Shown here: positions 48,599-57,569 of the stretch, in pieces
Position numbering within the stretch: the first letter of the stretch is position 1
Layout: every line of letters starts with the position of its first letter
Source: Streptomyces sp. 2131.1
Lineage (GTDB): Bacteria > Actinomycetota > Actinomycetes > Streptomycetales > Streptomycetaceae
Direction of reading: 5' to 3'
NCBI RefSeq assembly: GCF_900105515.1
Contig: NZ_FNSY01000001.1
Span: forward strand, 310,001-374,000
DNA length: 64,000 nucleotides
Position numbers and translations under genes: made by a program
The notes under the pieces: model-generated
Database searches by the model: none
Told to the model about the DNA's origin: nothing
What the model saw: the letters and a program-made list of their open reading frames with translations, nothing else

Positions 48599-50233
48599 AT
48601 GTCCGACGCATCCCTCATCTGCTCGAACCTTTCCTTCTCCTGGCCGGACGACACCCCGGTCTTCTCCGGTCTGTCCTTCACCGTGGGCGCCGGGCGCACC
48701 GGTCTCGTCGCCCCCAACGGCTCCGGGAAGAGCACCCTGCTCAAGCTGCTCGCCGGCGAGCTGCGGCCCACCGCCGGTTCCGTCACCGTCGAGGGCACGC
48801 TCGCCTACCTGCCGCAGAGCCTCCCCCTGACCGGCGACCTGTCGGTGGCCGAGGTCCTCGGTGTGGACGCGGTGATCCGCGCCCTGGACGCCGTGGAGTC
48901 GGGTGACGTGGACGAGAAGCACTTCGCCGTCATCGGTGACGACTGGGACATCGAGGAGCGCACCCGCGCCCAGCTGGACCGGCTCGGTCTCGAAGCCATC
49001 GCCCTGGACCGGTCCATCGGCACGCTCAGCGGCGGCCAGGTCGTCTCGCTCGGGCTGGCGGCCCAGCTGCTGAAGCGGCCGGACGTCCTGCTGCTCGACG
49101 AGCCGACCAACAACCTCGATCTGGAGGCCCGGCACCGTCTCTACGACACACTGGAGACGTGGAACGGCACGCTGCTCCTCGTCAGCCACGACCGCGCGCT
49201 CCTGGACCGCATGGACCGCATCGCCGAACTCGGCCAGGAGGAACTGCGCCTGTACGGGGGCGACTTCACGGCGTACGAGGAGGCCGTACGGGCCGAGCAG
49301 GAGGTCGCCGAGAAGAACGTCCGCAACGCGGAACAGGAACTGAAGCGGGAGAAGCGCGAGATGCAGCAGGCCCGCGAACGGGCCGAGCGGCGCGCGAGCA
49401 ACGCGGCCCGCAACCTGAAGAACGCGGGCCTGCCCCGCATCTTCGCCGGGAACATGAAGCGCGGCGCCCAGGAGGCGGCCGGCAAGTCCGGCCAGACGCA
49501 CGCCTCCCGGGTCGGTGAGGCGCAGGCCCGTCTCGACGAGGCGGGGCGTGCCGTACGCGACGAGCAGCGCATCACGCTCGACCTGCCCGACACCGATGTG
49601 CCCGCCGGTCGCACCGTGCTCCTCTGCGAGCAGGTGCGGGTGCGGCTCGGCGGCCGGGAGCAGTTCTCCGGCGAGGGGGTCGGCCTGACGATCCGGGGCC
49701 CCGAGCGGATCGCGCTGACCGGTCCGAACGGGGCCGGGAAGAGCACCCTGCTGCGCCTGGTCAACGGCGATCTGGAGCCCGACGCGGGGTCGGTCAGGCG
49801 CGCCGACGGGCGCATCGCGTACCTCTCGCAGCGGCTCGACCTGCTCGACCTCGACCGCACGGTGGCCGAGAACTTCGCCGCGTACGCCCCGCACCGGCAG
49901 GAGGCGGAGAGGATGAACCTGCTCGCGCGCTTCCTCTTCCGCGGCGACCGCGCCCATCTGCCCGTCCGGGTGCTGTCGGGCGGCGAACGGCTGCGGGCCA
50001 CGCTGGCCTGCGTCCTGTGCGCGGAGCCGGCCCCGCAGCTGCTGCTCCTGGACGAGCCGACGAACAACCTCGACCTGGTCAGCGCCGGGCAGTTGGAGAG
50101 CGCGCTCGCCTCGTACCGCGGGGCGTTCGTGGTGGTCAGCCACGACGAGCGGTTCCTGGAGCGGATCGGGGTGGAGCGGTGGCTGCGGCTGGCGGACGGG
50201 GAGCTGCGGGAGGCGGGGGCGCCGGAGTCGTGA
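48599..50233 (+). CDS. ABC-F protein, ribosome-protection type (first of pair)
   Basis: 544 aa, two NBDs and no TM segments. NBD1 Walker A APNGSGKSTLL, signature LSGGQ, Walker B LLLDEPTNNLDL. Interdomain linker about 235-345 is long, charged and coiled-coil (EVAEKNVRNAEQELKREKREMQQARERAERRASNA), the region that reaches the peptidyl-transferase centre in ARE-type ABC-F proteins. NBD2 GPNGAGKSTLL, VLSGGERL, LLLDEPTNNLDLV. ATG at 48599 has GAGG 6 bp upstream. Likely antibiotic resistance by ribosome rescue, controlled by the leader described here. The drug is unknown. Confidence 0.88.
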   Translation: MSDASLICSNLSFSWPDDTPVFSGLSFTVGAGRTGLVAPNGSGKSTLLKLLAGELRPTAGSVTVEGTLAYLPQSLPLTGDLSVAEVLGVDAVIRALDAVESGDVDEKHFAVIGDDWDIEERTRAQLDRLGLEAIALDRSIGTLSGGQVVSLGLAAQLLKRPDVLLLDEPTNNLDLEARHRLYDTLETWNGTLLLVSHDRALLDRMDRIAELGQEELRLYGGDFTAYEEAVRAEQEVAEKNVRNAEQELKREKREMQQARERAERRASNAARNLKNAGLPRIFAGNMKRGAQEAAGKSGQTHASRVGEAQARLDEAGRAVRDEQRITLDLPDTDVPAGRTVLLCEQVRVRLGGREQFSGEGVGLTIRGPERIALTGPNGAGKSTLLRLVNGDLEPDAGSVRRADGRIAYLSQRLDLLDLDRTVAENFAAYAPHRQEAERMNLLARFLFRGDRAHLPVRVLSGGERLRATLACVLCAEPAPQLLLLDEPTNNLDLVSAGQLESALASYRGAFVVVSHDERFLERIGVERWLRLADGELREAGAPES

Positions 50234-50312
50234 ACCGCTGACGTGCCGTGCAGGCCCGCGCCCGAGGCTCCGTGCCCGGCGGGCCCCCGAACCGTTCACG
50301 TCGGAGGTACTC

Positions 50313-51938
50313 ATGAACGCCCCCACCCATCCGTCCGCCCTGCTCGCCCACGACGTCGTCCGCACCTTCGGCGCGAAGCGCGTCCTCGACGGGATCTCGC
50401 TCACGGCGTCGCCCGGCGACCGCATCGGCCTGATCGGCGAGAACGGTGCCGGCAAGTCGACTCTCCTGCGGCTGCTCGCCGGGGTGGACGAGCCGGACGC
50501 CGGGCGGGTCACCCGACCCGCCGATGTGGGCTTCCTGCACCAGGAGATGCCCTTCGACGCGGAGTCCACCGTCGCCGGCGTCCTGGACGACGCGCTGCGC
50601 GAGGCGCGGGCGGACCTCGCGGAGGTCGACCGGCTCTCCGGGCTCCTGGCCCACACGCCCGAGGACTCCCCGGAGTACGCGCGGCTCCTGGAGACGTACG
50701 GCGGGCGGCTCGAACAGGCCGAGGAGCGGGCGGCCTGGGACGCCGACCGGCACGCGGCCGTGCTGCTCGACGGGCTGGGCCTCGGCTCCCTGCCGCACGA
50801 GCGACCGCTCCGCACGCTCTCGGGCGGACAGCGCGGCCGTCTGGCGCTCGCCGCGCTGCTCGTACGCCGTCCGTCGGCCCTCCTGCTGGACGAGCCGACC
50901 AACCACCTCGACGACGAGGCGGCCGCGTTCGTCGAGAAGGAGCTGCGCGCCATGCGAGGGCCGGTGGTTATCGCCAGTCACGACCGGGCGTTCCTCGACG
51001 CCGTCTGCACGGATCTCGTGGACCTCGATCCCGCCGTCGACGGGCCGGTGCGGTACGGCGGCGGGTACAGCTCCTACCTGGCGGAGAAGCGCGCGGAACG
51101 CGCGCGTTGGGAGCGGCGGTACGCCGAGGAGCAGGAGGAGATCGAGGCGCTGCGCCGCTCGGCCGCGGTGACCGCGCGCCAGGTGGCGCCGGACCGCGGG
51201 CCCCGGGACAGCGAGAAGATGGGGTACGGGGTGCGGGCCGGCCGGGTGCAGAGCCAGATCGCGCGCCGGGTTCGCAACGCCGGCCGCAGGCTCGGCGAGG
51301 CGGTGCGCCTCCAGGTCGACGAGCCGCCCCGGGCGCTGCGGTTCCGGTACCCCGAACGGGCCGAGCCGCCCGCGCCGGGCACGCTGGTCTCCCTGCGCGG
51401 CGTCCGCTTCCCCGGCCGGCTGGCCGTCGGCCGGCTCGACGTCGGGGCGTCCGAACGCCTGCTGGTGACGGGCGGCAACGGTACGGGGAAGTCGACGCTG
51501 ATCGCGGTGCTCGCGGGCCGCCCGGTGGCGGTCGGCGAGGTGGTCCGGCGGCCGGGGCTGTCCGTCGGGGTGCTCGCGCAGGACTCCGTGTTCACCCGCC
51601 CGGACCGTACCGTCGGGGAGACGTACGCACGGGTGCTGGGCGTCGAGCGGGCCGAGCTGGTGCCGTTGGCCTCGCTGGGGCTGCTCCACGAGGCGGACAC
51701 GGACAAGCCGGTGCACCGGCTGTCGGCCGGCCAGCGGCGCAGGCTCGCCCTCGCCCTGCTGATGGCCCGCCCGCCGGAGCTGCTCCTCCTCGACGAGCCG
51801 ACCAACCACCTCTCCCCCGCGCTGTGCGACGAGTTGGAGGAGGCGTTGGGCCCGGGGCCCGGCGCGATCGTGGTGGCGAGCCACGACCGCTGGCTGCGCC
51901 GGCGCTGGCGGGGGCGCGAACTGCGGCTGGGAGCTTAG
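50313..51938 (+). CDS. ABC-F protein (second of pair)
   Basis: 541 aa. NBD1 GENGAGKSTLL, TLSGGQRGRL, LLLDEPTNHLDD; linker about 235-340 (EKRAERARWERRYAEEQEEIEALRRSAAV...), shorter and Arg-rich, resembling macrolide-self-resistance proteins of Streptomyces (TlrC, OleB, CarA class). NBD2 GGNGTGKSTLI, RLSAGQRRRL (variant signature, Ala for Gly), LLLDEPTNHLSP. GGAGGT just before the ATG. Only 79 bp after the first ABC-F gene, so probably one transcript. The 3' end overlaps the XdhC-type gene's stop on the other strand by 4 bp. Confidence 0.88.
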   Translation: MNAPTHPSALLAHDVVRTFGAKRVLDGISLTASPGDRIGLIGENGAGKSTLLRLLAGVDEPDAGRVTRPADVGFLHQEMPFDAESTVAGVLDDALREARADLAEVDRLSGLLAHTPEDSPEYARLLETYGGRLEQAEERAAWDADRHAAVLLDGLGLGSLPHERPLRTLSGGQRGRLALAALLVRRPSALLLDEPTNHLDDEAAAFVEKELRAMRGPVVIASHDRAFLDAVCTDLVDLDPAVDGPVRYGGGYSSYLAEKRAERARWERRYAEEQEEIEALRRSAAVTARQVAPDRGPRDSEKMGYGVRAGRVQSQIARRVRNAGRRLGEAVRLQVDEPPRALRFRYPERAEPPAPGTLVSLRGVRFPGRLAVGRLDVGASERLLVTGGNGTGKSTLIAVLAGRPVAVGEVVRRPGLSVGVLAQDSVFTRPDRTVGETYARVLGVERAELVPLASLGLLHEADTDKPVHRLSAGQRRRLALALLMARPPELLLLDEPTNHLSPALCDELEEALGPGPGAIVVASHDRWLRRRWRGRELRLGA

Positions 51939-53056
51939 CTGTTGTCCGCCTCCGTGTCGTGGTGGATGGGGGTGCGTGATCCGGTGAGCGGGGCGCCCGT
52001 ACCGCCCCGGCGTACGGCGACGATCTCCGCCGCGATGGACAGGGCGGTCTCCTCCGGGGTGCGGGCGCCGAGGTCGAGGCCGATCGGTGAGTGCAGCCGG
52101 GCCAACTCCTCCCCGGTCAGCCCGGATTCGCGCAGTCGCCGGTTGCGCTCCTCGTGGGTGCGGCGGGAGCCCATCGCTCCGATGTACGCGGCCGGCAGCC
52201 GCAGGGCGGTCTCCAGGAGAGGCACGTCGAACTTGGTGTCGTGGGTGAGCACGCACAGGACGGTGCGCGCGTCCGTCGTGATGCTCCGCAGGTAGCGGTG
52301 CGGCCAGTCGACCACCACCTCGTCGGCGTCCGGGAAGCGTTCCGGGGTGGTGAAGACGGGCCGGGCGTCGCACACGGTGACGTGGTAGCCGAGGAAGGAC
52401 CCGGCGCTGACGAGCGCGGAGGCGAAGTCCACGGCGCCGAAGACGACCATCCGTGGCGGCGCCACGCCCGCCTCCACAAGGAGTGTGAGGCCCCCGGGGC
52501 AGTGGGAGCCGTCCTCCGCGATGTCGACGGTCGTGGTGCGGCCGGCGTCCAACAGGGCGCGGGCCTCGGCGGCCGCCGTGCGGTCCAGTTCGGCACGGCC
52601 GCCGAGGCCGCCCTCGTACGTTCCGTCGGCGTGGACGGCGAGCGCCCGGCCGAGCAGGTCCTCCGGTCCCCGCACCACCCGGACCAGCGCCACCGCCTCC
52701 CGCCGCACCACGGCGTCCACCGCCGCTCGGAAGACCGGTTCGGCCGGTCGCACCGGTGCGACCAGGATGTCGATGACTCCGCCGCAGGTGAGCCCGGCCG
52801 CGAAGGCGTCCTCGTCGCTGTATCCGAAGCGCCGGCGCACGGTTCGGCCGTCGCGCAGGACCTGTTCGCAGAGCTCGTACACCTCGGCCTCCACGCAGCC
52901 GCCGGAGACGGAGCCGACGACGGCCGCGCCCCGGTCGACGGCGAGGGCGGCACCGGGCCCGCGCGGCGCGCTGCCGTCGACGCCCACGACCGTGGCGACG
53001 GCGAAGTCCCGGCCGTCCTCGAACCACGGGCGGAGCCGGTCCGCGATCTCAAGCAC
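51935..53056 (-). CDS. XdhC/CoxI-family protein, molybdenum enzyme maturation
   Basis: 373 aa from GTG 53056, with the start overlapping the Mo-subunit gene. N-terminal XdhC domain FAVATVVGVDGSAPRGPGAALAVDRGAAVVGSVSGGCVE with the conserved CGG motif, then LTCGGVIDILV. The C-terminal Rossmann region (about 195-350) contains RMVVFGAVDFASALVSAGSFLGYHVTVCDARPVF and YIGAMGSRRTHEER. This is a full-length XdhC that inserts the sulfurated molybdenum cofactor into the hydroxylase made by the genes upstream. Last gene of the operon. Confidence 0.9.
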   Translation of the reverse strand: MLEIADRLRPWFEDGRDFAVATVVGVDGSAPRGPGAALAVDRGAAVVGSVSGGCVEAEVYELCEQVLRDGRTVRRRFGYSDEDAFAAGLTCGGVIDILVAPVRPAEPVFRAAVDAVVRREAVALVRVVRGPEDLLGRALAVHADGTYEGGLGGRAELDRTAAAEARALLDAGRTTTVDIAEDGSHCPGGLTLLVEAGVAPPRMVVFGAVDFASALVSAGSFLGYHVTVCDARPVFTTPERFPDADEVVVDWPHRYLRSITTDARTVLCVLTHDTKFDVPLLETALRLPAAYIGAMGSRRTHEERNRRLRESGLTGEELARLHSPIGLDLGARTPEETALSIAAEIVAVRRGGTGAPLTGSRTPIHHDTEADNS

Positions 53057-55187
53057 CCGGGGTTTCCCCCGCCGCTCGCAGGACGCGGTCCGGGCGGATC
53101 GGCAGCTCCCGGTGGCGCACCCCGGTCGCGTGCCACACCGCGTTGGCGATGGCGGCGGCGACGCCCACGATGCCGATCTCGCCGACACCCTTGATGCCGA
53201 CGGGGTCGCCGGGCACCGGATCGTCCACCCAGTCCGCCTCGACGAGCGGTACGTCGGCGTGCGAGGCGACGTGGTAGCCGGCGAGGTCGGCGTTGACGTG
53301 GCCGCCGGTCGCCGCGTCGCGGACCGCCTCCTCGTGCAGTGCCATGGACAGGCCCCAGGTCATGCCGCCGGTGAGCTGGCTGCGGGCGGTGAGCGGGTTG
53401 ACGATGGCGCCCGCGGCGAAGATGCCCAGCAGCCGGCGCACCCGTACCTCGCCGGTGGTGACGTCGACGGCGGCCTCGGCGAACTGGGCGCCGAACGAGT
53501 GCCGTTCCTGTTGCGGGAGGGCGTCGATGGCATCGGCGGTGTCCGAGCGGGCGGTGATCCCCTCGGGCGGGATGCCGCCGCCCAGCGCCAGCCGTTCGCG
53601 CAGGTCGGCCGCCGCCAGCCGGACCGCCCAGCCCCAGGAGCGGGTGCCGGTGGAGCCGCCCGCGATCATCGCGTGGCCCAGGTCGCTGTCGCCGATGCGC
53701 GTCCGGACCAGGTCCGGGTTCACCTGGAGCGCGTCGGCGGCGACGAGCGTCATGGCGGTGCGCGCTCCGGTGCCGATGTCCGAGGCGTTGATCCGGACGG
53801 TGAAGGTGCCGTCCGCCTCGGCGGTCACGGCGGCGGTGGAGCGCCCGACGCCGGAGGGATAGGAGGCCGCGGCCGTCCCGGTCCCGAGCAGCCACCGCCC
53901 CTCACGGCGGAGACCGGGGCGGGGGTCGCGGTCCGCCCACCCGAACCTGCGCGCGCCCTCCTCGAAGCAGGCGAGCACGTTACGGCTGCTGAACGGCAGG
54001 CCCGAGACCGGCCCTGTGGCGGGTTCGTTGCGTGCCCGCAGGGCGATGGGGTCGATGCCGCACTTCTCGGCCAGTTCGTCGAGGGCCGACTCGATGGCGA
54101 AGGAGCCGGGTGCCTCGCCGGGGGCGCGCATCCACGTCGGCGTCGGCACGTCGAGCCGCACGACGCGGTGCCGGGTGCGGTGAGCCTCGGCGTCGTACAG
54201 GACCCGGCCCAGGACGGCACTCGTCTCGACGAACTCGTGCACGGTGGAGGTGAGGTTCAGCGCCTCGTGGTCGAAGGCGCGCAGCCGGCCGTCGGCGTCG
54301 GCGGCGATCCGGACGCGCTGCGCGGTGGGGCTTCGATAGCCGACGAGCGAGAACATCTGACGGCGCGTCATGACTACGCGTACGGGTCGGCCGAGGACGG
54401 TGGTCGCCATGACGGCGGCCACCTGATGGGCACTCAGTCCCTTGGATCCGAAGGCGCCGCCGATGTGTTCGGACCGCACGCGTACGGAGTCCCGGTCGAG
54501 GGAGAAGAGCTGGGCGATCTCGGCGGCCACCCAGCCGCTGCCCTGGTTGGAGTCGATGACGTCGAGCCGGCCGTCGTCCCAGCGGGCGGTCGCGGCGTGC
54601 GGCTCCATCGTGCAGTGGTGCTCCTCCGGGGTGGTGTACTGCGCGTCCACGACGAAGGCGGCCCCGTCGAGCTGCGCCCGGACGTCCCCCTTGCCCGCGT
54701 CGGCCTGCACCATCGGGGAGTCCTCGGGCCGGTAGGCGTCGTCGCGCCCGGCACGGAACGCCACGTCGTGCGGCTCCTCCTCGTAGCCGACGACGAGCGC
54801 CTCCGCCGCCTCCCTGGCCTGCTCGGACGTCTCGGCCACCACGAGGGCCACCGGCCAGCCGGTGAACGGCACCCGGTCGTGCTGGAAGAGCCCGACGACC
54901 GGGTTGGGCCGGCCCAGCATGCCCACGTAGTCGGCGTCGACGCGCGGCGCGTTCCCGTGGTGCAGCACGGCGAGCACGCCCGGCATGGCGAGGACGGGCT
55001 CGTCCGCCACGGCGGTGACCCTGCCCCGGGCGATCGTGGAGAGCACCAGCCAGCCGTGGGCGAGCCCGGCGAAGGGGATCTCGCCGGCGTAGCGGGCGGC
55101 GCCGGTGACCTTGTCTCGGCCCTCCACCCGGGTACGGCCCGCGCCCGTGGCTCCGGTGGCGGAACTGCTGCCGGTCGTCGTGGTCAT
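53049..55187 (-). CDS. Molybdopterin-binding subunit of a xanthine dehydrogenase/aldehyde oxidase family enzyme
   Basis: 712 aa from ATG 55187. Begins GRTRVEGRDKVTGAARYAGEIPFAGLAHGWLV, contains IGGAFGSKGLSAHQ, PAPGEAPGSFAIESALDELAE-type Mo-ligand segments and GVGEIGIVG with the active-site Glu. Size and absence of fused FeS/FAD modules fit the three-subunit PaoC/CutL class. Hydroxylates an aldehyde or N-heterocycle; substrate unknown. It overlaps the FAD subunit by ATGA. Confidence 0.92.
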   Translation of the reverse strand: MTTTTGSSSATGATGAGRTRVEGRDKVTGAARYAGEIPFAGLAHGWLVLSTIARGRVTAVADEPVLAMPGVLAVLHHGNAPRVDADYVGMLGRPNPVVGLFQHDRVPFTGWPVALVVAETSEQAREAAEALVVGYEEEPHDVAFRAGRDDAYRPEDSPMVQADAGKGDVRAQLDGAAFVVDAQYTTPEEHHCTMEPHAATARWDDGRLDVIDSNQGSGWVAAEIAQLFSLDRDSVRVRSEHIGGAFGSKGLSAHQVAAVMATTVLGRPVRVVMTRRQMFSLVGYRSPTAQRVRIAADADGRLRAFDHEALNLTSTVHEFVETSAVLGRVLYDAEAHRTRHRVVRLDVPTPTWMRAPGEAPGSFAIESALDELAEKCGIDPIALRARNEPATGPVSGLPFSSRNVLACFEEGARRFGWADRDPRPGLRREGRWLLGTGTAAASYPSGVGRSTAAVTAEADGTFTVRINASDIGTGARTAMTLVAADALQVNPDLVRTRIGDSDLGHAMIAGGSTGTRSWGWAVRLAAADLRERLALGGGIPPEGITARSDTADAIDALPQQERHSFGAQFAEAAVDVTTGEVRVRRLLGIFAAGAIVNPLTARSQLTGGMTWGLSMALHEEAVRDAATGGHVNADLAGYHVASHADVPLVEADWVDDPVPGDPVGIKGVGEIGIVGVAAAIANAVWHATGVRHRELPIRPDRVLRAAGETPGA

Positions 55188-56176
55188 CGGGTCGCCTCCT
55201 CGGCGAGTCGGGCGAGTTCGGTCACGACGAGGTTGCGCGTCAGCGTCACCTTGTAGCGGTTCCCGGGCAGCGGCTCGGCTGCGGCCAGTTCGGCGTCGGC
55301 CGCTGCGGCGAACGCGTCCGCGTCCGCCGGGCCGCCCACGAGCACGCGCTCGGCGGCCCGGGCCCGCCACGGCCGTGAGGCGACGGCCCCGAACGCCAGG
55401 CGCACGTCGCGTACGACTCCGTCGCGTACGTCGAGCGCGGTGGCCACGGAGCCGATCGCGAAGGCGTACGAGGCACGCTCGCGGACCTTGCGGTAGCGGG
55501 AGTGCGCGGCGGCCAGGACGGGCGGCAGGGTGACGCCGGTGATCACGGCACCGGCGGGCAGCGCGGTCTCGATGTGCGGGGTGTCGCCCACGGGCAGGTA
55601 GAACGCGTCGAGCGGCAGCTCGCCGGGCCCGTCGGCCGTTTCGTACGTGACGACCGCGTCGAACGCCGCGAGTGCGACCGCCATGTCGGAGGGGTGCGTG
55701 GCGACGCAGTGCACGGACGCGCCGAGGATGGCGTGGTTGCGGTGGTCGCCGGTGACGGCGGGGCAACCCGTGCCCGGAGCCCGCTTGTTGCAGGGTTTGG
55801 CCAGGTCGGCGAAGTAGCCGCAGCGGGTGCGCTGGAGGAGGTTGCCCGCGACGGTGGCCATGTTGCGCAGCTGCCCCGAAGCGCCGGCGAGCAGTGCCTG
55901 TGTGAGCGCCGGGTAGTGGCGGCGTACGGCGGGGTGGGCGGCGAGGTCGCTGTTGCTGACGGTCGCGCCGATGCGCAGGCCGCCGTCCGCGGTGGCCCGG
56001 ATCTCGTCCAGGGGAAGGTCCCGTACGTCGACGAGGAGGCCGGGACGTTCCACACCGGCCTTCATCAGGTCGACGAGGTTGGTGCCGCCGCCGAGCAGCC
56101 GGGCGTCGGGGGCGGCGCCGAGGAGAGCCACCGCTCCGGCGACGTCGTGGGCCCGCTGGTATCCGAACTCCCTCAT
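55184..56176 (-). CDS. FAD-binding subunit with extra Cys cluster (PaoB-like)
   Basis: 330 aa. FAD motifs LLGGGTNLVDLMKAGV and TVAGNLLQ. Between them is a Cys-rich insertion, RTRCGYFADLAKPCNKRAPGTGCPAV, matching the extra [4Fe-4S]-binding loop of PaoB/YagS-type aldehyde dehydrogenases and absent from standard XdhB. The C-terminal CODH-flavoprotein domain follows (about 220-330). This points to an aldehyde-oxidising enzyme rather than xanthine dehydrogenase. No Tat signal was found, so the complex is cytoplasmic here. Confidence 0.88.
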   Translation of the reverse strand: MREFGYQRAHDVAGAVALLGAAPDARLLGGGTNLVDLMKAGVERPGLLVDVRDLPLDEIRATADGGLRIGATVSNSDLAAHPAVRRHYPALTQALLAGASGQLRNMATVAGNLLQRTRCGYFADLAKPCNKRAPGTGCPAVTGDHRNHAILGASVHCVATHPSDMAVALAAFDAVVTYETADGPGELPLDAFYLPVGDTPHIETALPAGAVITGVTLPPVLAAAHSRYRKVRERASYAFAIGSVATALDVRDGVVRDVRLAFGAVASRPWRARAAERVLVGGPADADAFAAAADAELAAAEPLPGNRYKVTLTRNLVVTELARLAEEATR

Positions 56177-56730
56177 GCCACCGGCTCCTTGACCTCGTCC
56201 GTGACGTTCTCGGCGGCTCGGGCGACGGCCCTCACGATTTGGGCGTACGCCCCGCAGCGGCACAGGTTGCCGCTCATCCGCTCGCGGATCTCGTCGGCGG
56301 TGAGCGCGGGCGCCTCCGCCTCGGGCCGCAGGTCCTCGGTCACGGCGCTGGGCCAGCCGGCGGCGTGCTCCTCGATGACCGCGACGGCGGAGCAGATCTG
56401 GCCCGGGGTGCAGTAGCCGCACTGGTACCCGTCGAGGTCCAGGAACGCCTGCTGCACGGGGTGCAGGCGGTCGCCGTCCGCCACGCCCTCGATGGTGGTG
56501 ATCTCGCGCCCCTCGGCCGCCACGGCGAGCTGGAGGCAGGCCACGGACCTGCGGCCGTCGAGCAGCACCGTGCAGGCGCCGCACTGGCCCTGGTCACAGC
56601 CCTTCTTGGTGCCCGTCAGGTCGAGGCGTTCGCGTAACGCGTCGAGCAGGGTGGTGCGGTGGTCGACGGTCAGCGTGTATTTTTCGCCGTTGATGTGCAG
56701 AGTCACGGCACTGGACGTCGGTGGGGCCAT
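56173..56730 (-). CDS. 2Fe-2S subunit of the molybdenum hydroxylase
   Basis: 185 aa. N-terminal plant-type ferredoxin cluster CDQGQCGACTVLLDG plus a later Cys; C-terminal helical domain CGYCTPGQICSAV and MSGNLCRCGAYAQIVRAV. Two [2Fe-2S] centres are expected. First gene of the four-gene operon (2Fe-2S, FAD, Mo, XdhC), with ATGA overlaps. Divergent from the TetR gene across two palindromes. Confidence 0.93.
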   Translation of the reverse strand: MAPPTSSAVTLHINGEKYTLTVDHRTTLLDALRERLDLTGTKKGCDQGQCGACTVLLDGRRSVACLQLAVAAEGREITTIEGVADGDRLHPVQQAFLDLDGYQCGYCTPGQICSAVAVIEEHAAGWPSAVTEDLRPEAEAPALTADEIRERMSGNLCRCGAYAQIVRAVARAAENVTDEVKEPVA

Positions 56731-56849
56731 GAGTCAGCCTTCTTTCGCATTGCTTGAGCGCGTCGGGCGAGACGGTGCGAGGCCGGTGCGGGTGGGGGGC
56801 CGGTGGATGCCGGTCGGTCGAGCGGCCCGGTCCGGCGTTGCGATGGAGG

Positions 56850-56899
56850 CAAGCGGACAGCTGTCCGCTTGGTCGTCGAACCTAACGGACGGCTGTCCG
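56850..56899. promoter_or_regulatory. Two TetR-type operators between the molybdenum enzyme operon and its TetR gene
   Basis: Site 1 (56850-56871) is a perfect 22-bp palindrome with core GGACAGCTGTCC. Site 2 (56886-56899) is CGGACGGCTGTCCG, one mismatch from symmetry. Centre-to-centre distance is about 32 bp, three helical turns. Together they should mediate repression of both divergent units. Confidence 0.75.
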
Positions 56900-56942
56900 G
56901 TGAGCAAGGCCGTCCCCCAGGCCGCGGCTCGGAAGGGAAAAC

Positions 56943-57569
56943 ATGCGGGAGGCGAGGAGCACGCCCACGCGCCCGGACGCGCAGCGCAATCGGGAACGCA
57001 TCCTGGCCGTCGCCCTCGCCGAGCTGACGCGGGACGCGGGCACCCCGGTGAGCGTGATCGCGAAGAAGGCGGGCGTCGGCCAGGGCACCTTCTACCGCAA
57101 CTTCCCGCACCGGGAGGCCCTGGTCCTGGAGGTCTACCGGTACGAGATGCAGCAGGTCGCCGACACGGCCGCCCAGCTCCTCGACGACCGCCCGGCCGAC
57201 CGTGCCCTGCGCGAGTGGATGGACCGCCTCGCCCGGTACGCCATGGCGAAGGCGGGTCTGGGTGACGCCCTGCGCGCGGCGACCAGCGGGCACGGCAGCC
57301 TGGCGCAGGTCGGCCACGGCCCGGTGACCAACGCCGTCACGCTCCTGCTGGAGGCGAACGAGGCGGCGGGCACGATCCGCCCCGGCGTGACGCCCGACGA
57401 CTTCTTCCTCGCCATAGCGGGCCTCTGGCAGTTGGACCCGCACAGCGACTGGCAGCCCCGCGCCGCCCGCCTCTTCGACCTGGTGACGGACGGGCTGCGG
57501 GCGGGGGCCGCCGGGGGCGCCGGTGTCGAACGCACGCGCCGTCACCCGGACCAACGGTACCCCGGCTAG
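56943..57569 (+). CDS. TetR-family regulator of the molybdenum enzyme operon
   Basis: 208 aa, GGAAGGGA before the ATG. HTH AQRNRERILAVALAELTRDAGTPVSVIAKKAGVGQGTFYRNFPHREALVLEVY. The C domain (about 85-200) resembles SbtR-like regulators with DALRAATSGHGSLAQVGHGPVTNAVTLLLEANEAAGTIRPGVTPDDFFLAIAGLW. Divergent from the hydroxylase operon, next to the two palindromes, so likely its repressor. Its stop shares a CTAG with the stop of the convergent VWA gene. Confidence 0.9.
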   Translation: MREARSTPTRPDAQRNRERILAVALAELTRDAGTPVSVIAKKAGVGQGTFYRNFPHREALVLEVYRYEMQQVADTAAQLLDDRPADRALREWMDRLARYAMAKAGLGDALRAATSGHGSLAQVGHGPVTNAVTLLLEANEAAGTIRPGVTPDDFFLAIAGLWQLDPHSDWQPRAARLFDLVTDGLRAGAAGGAGVERTRRHPDQRYPG

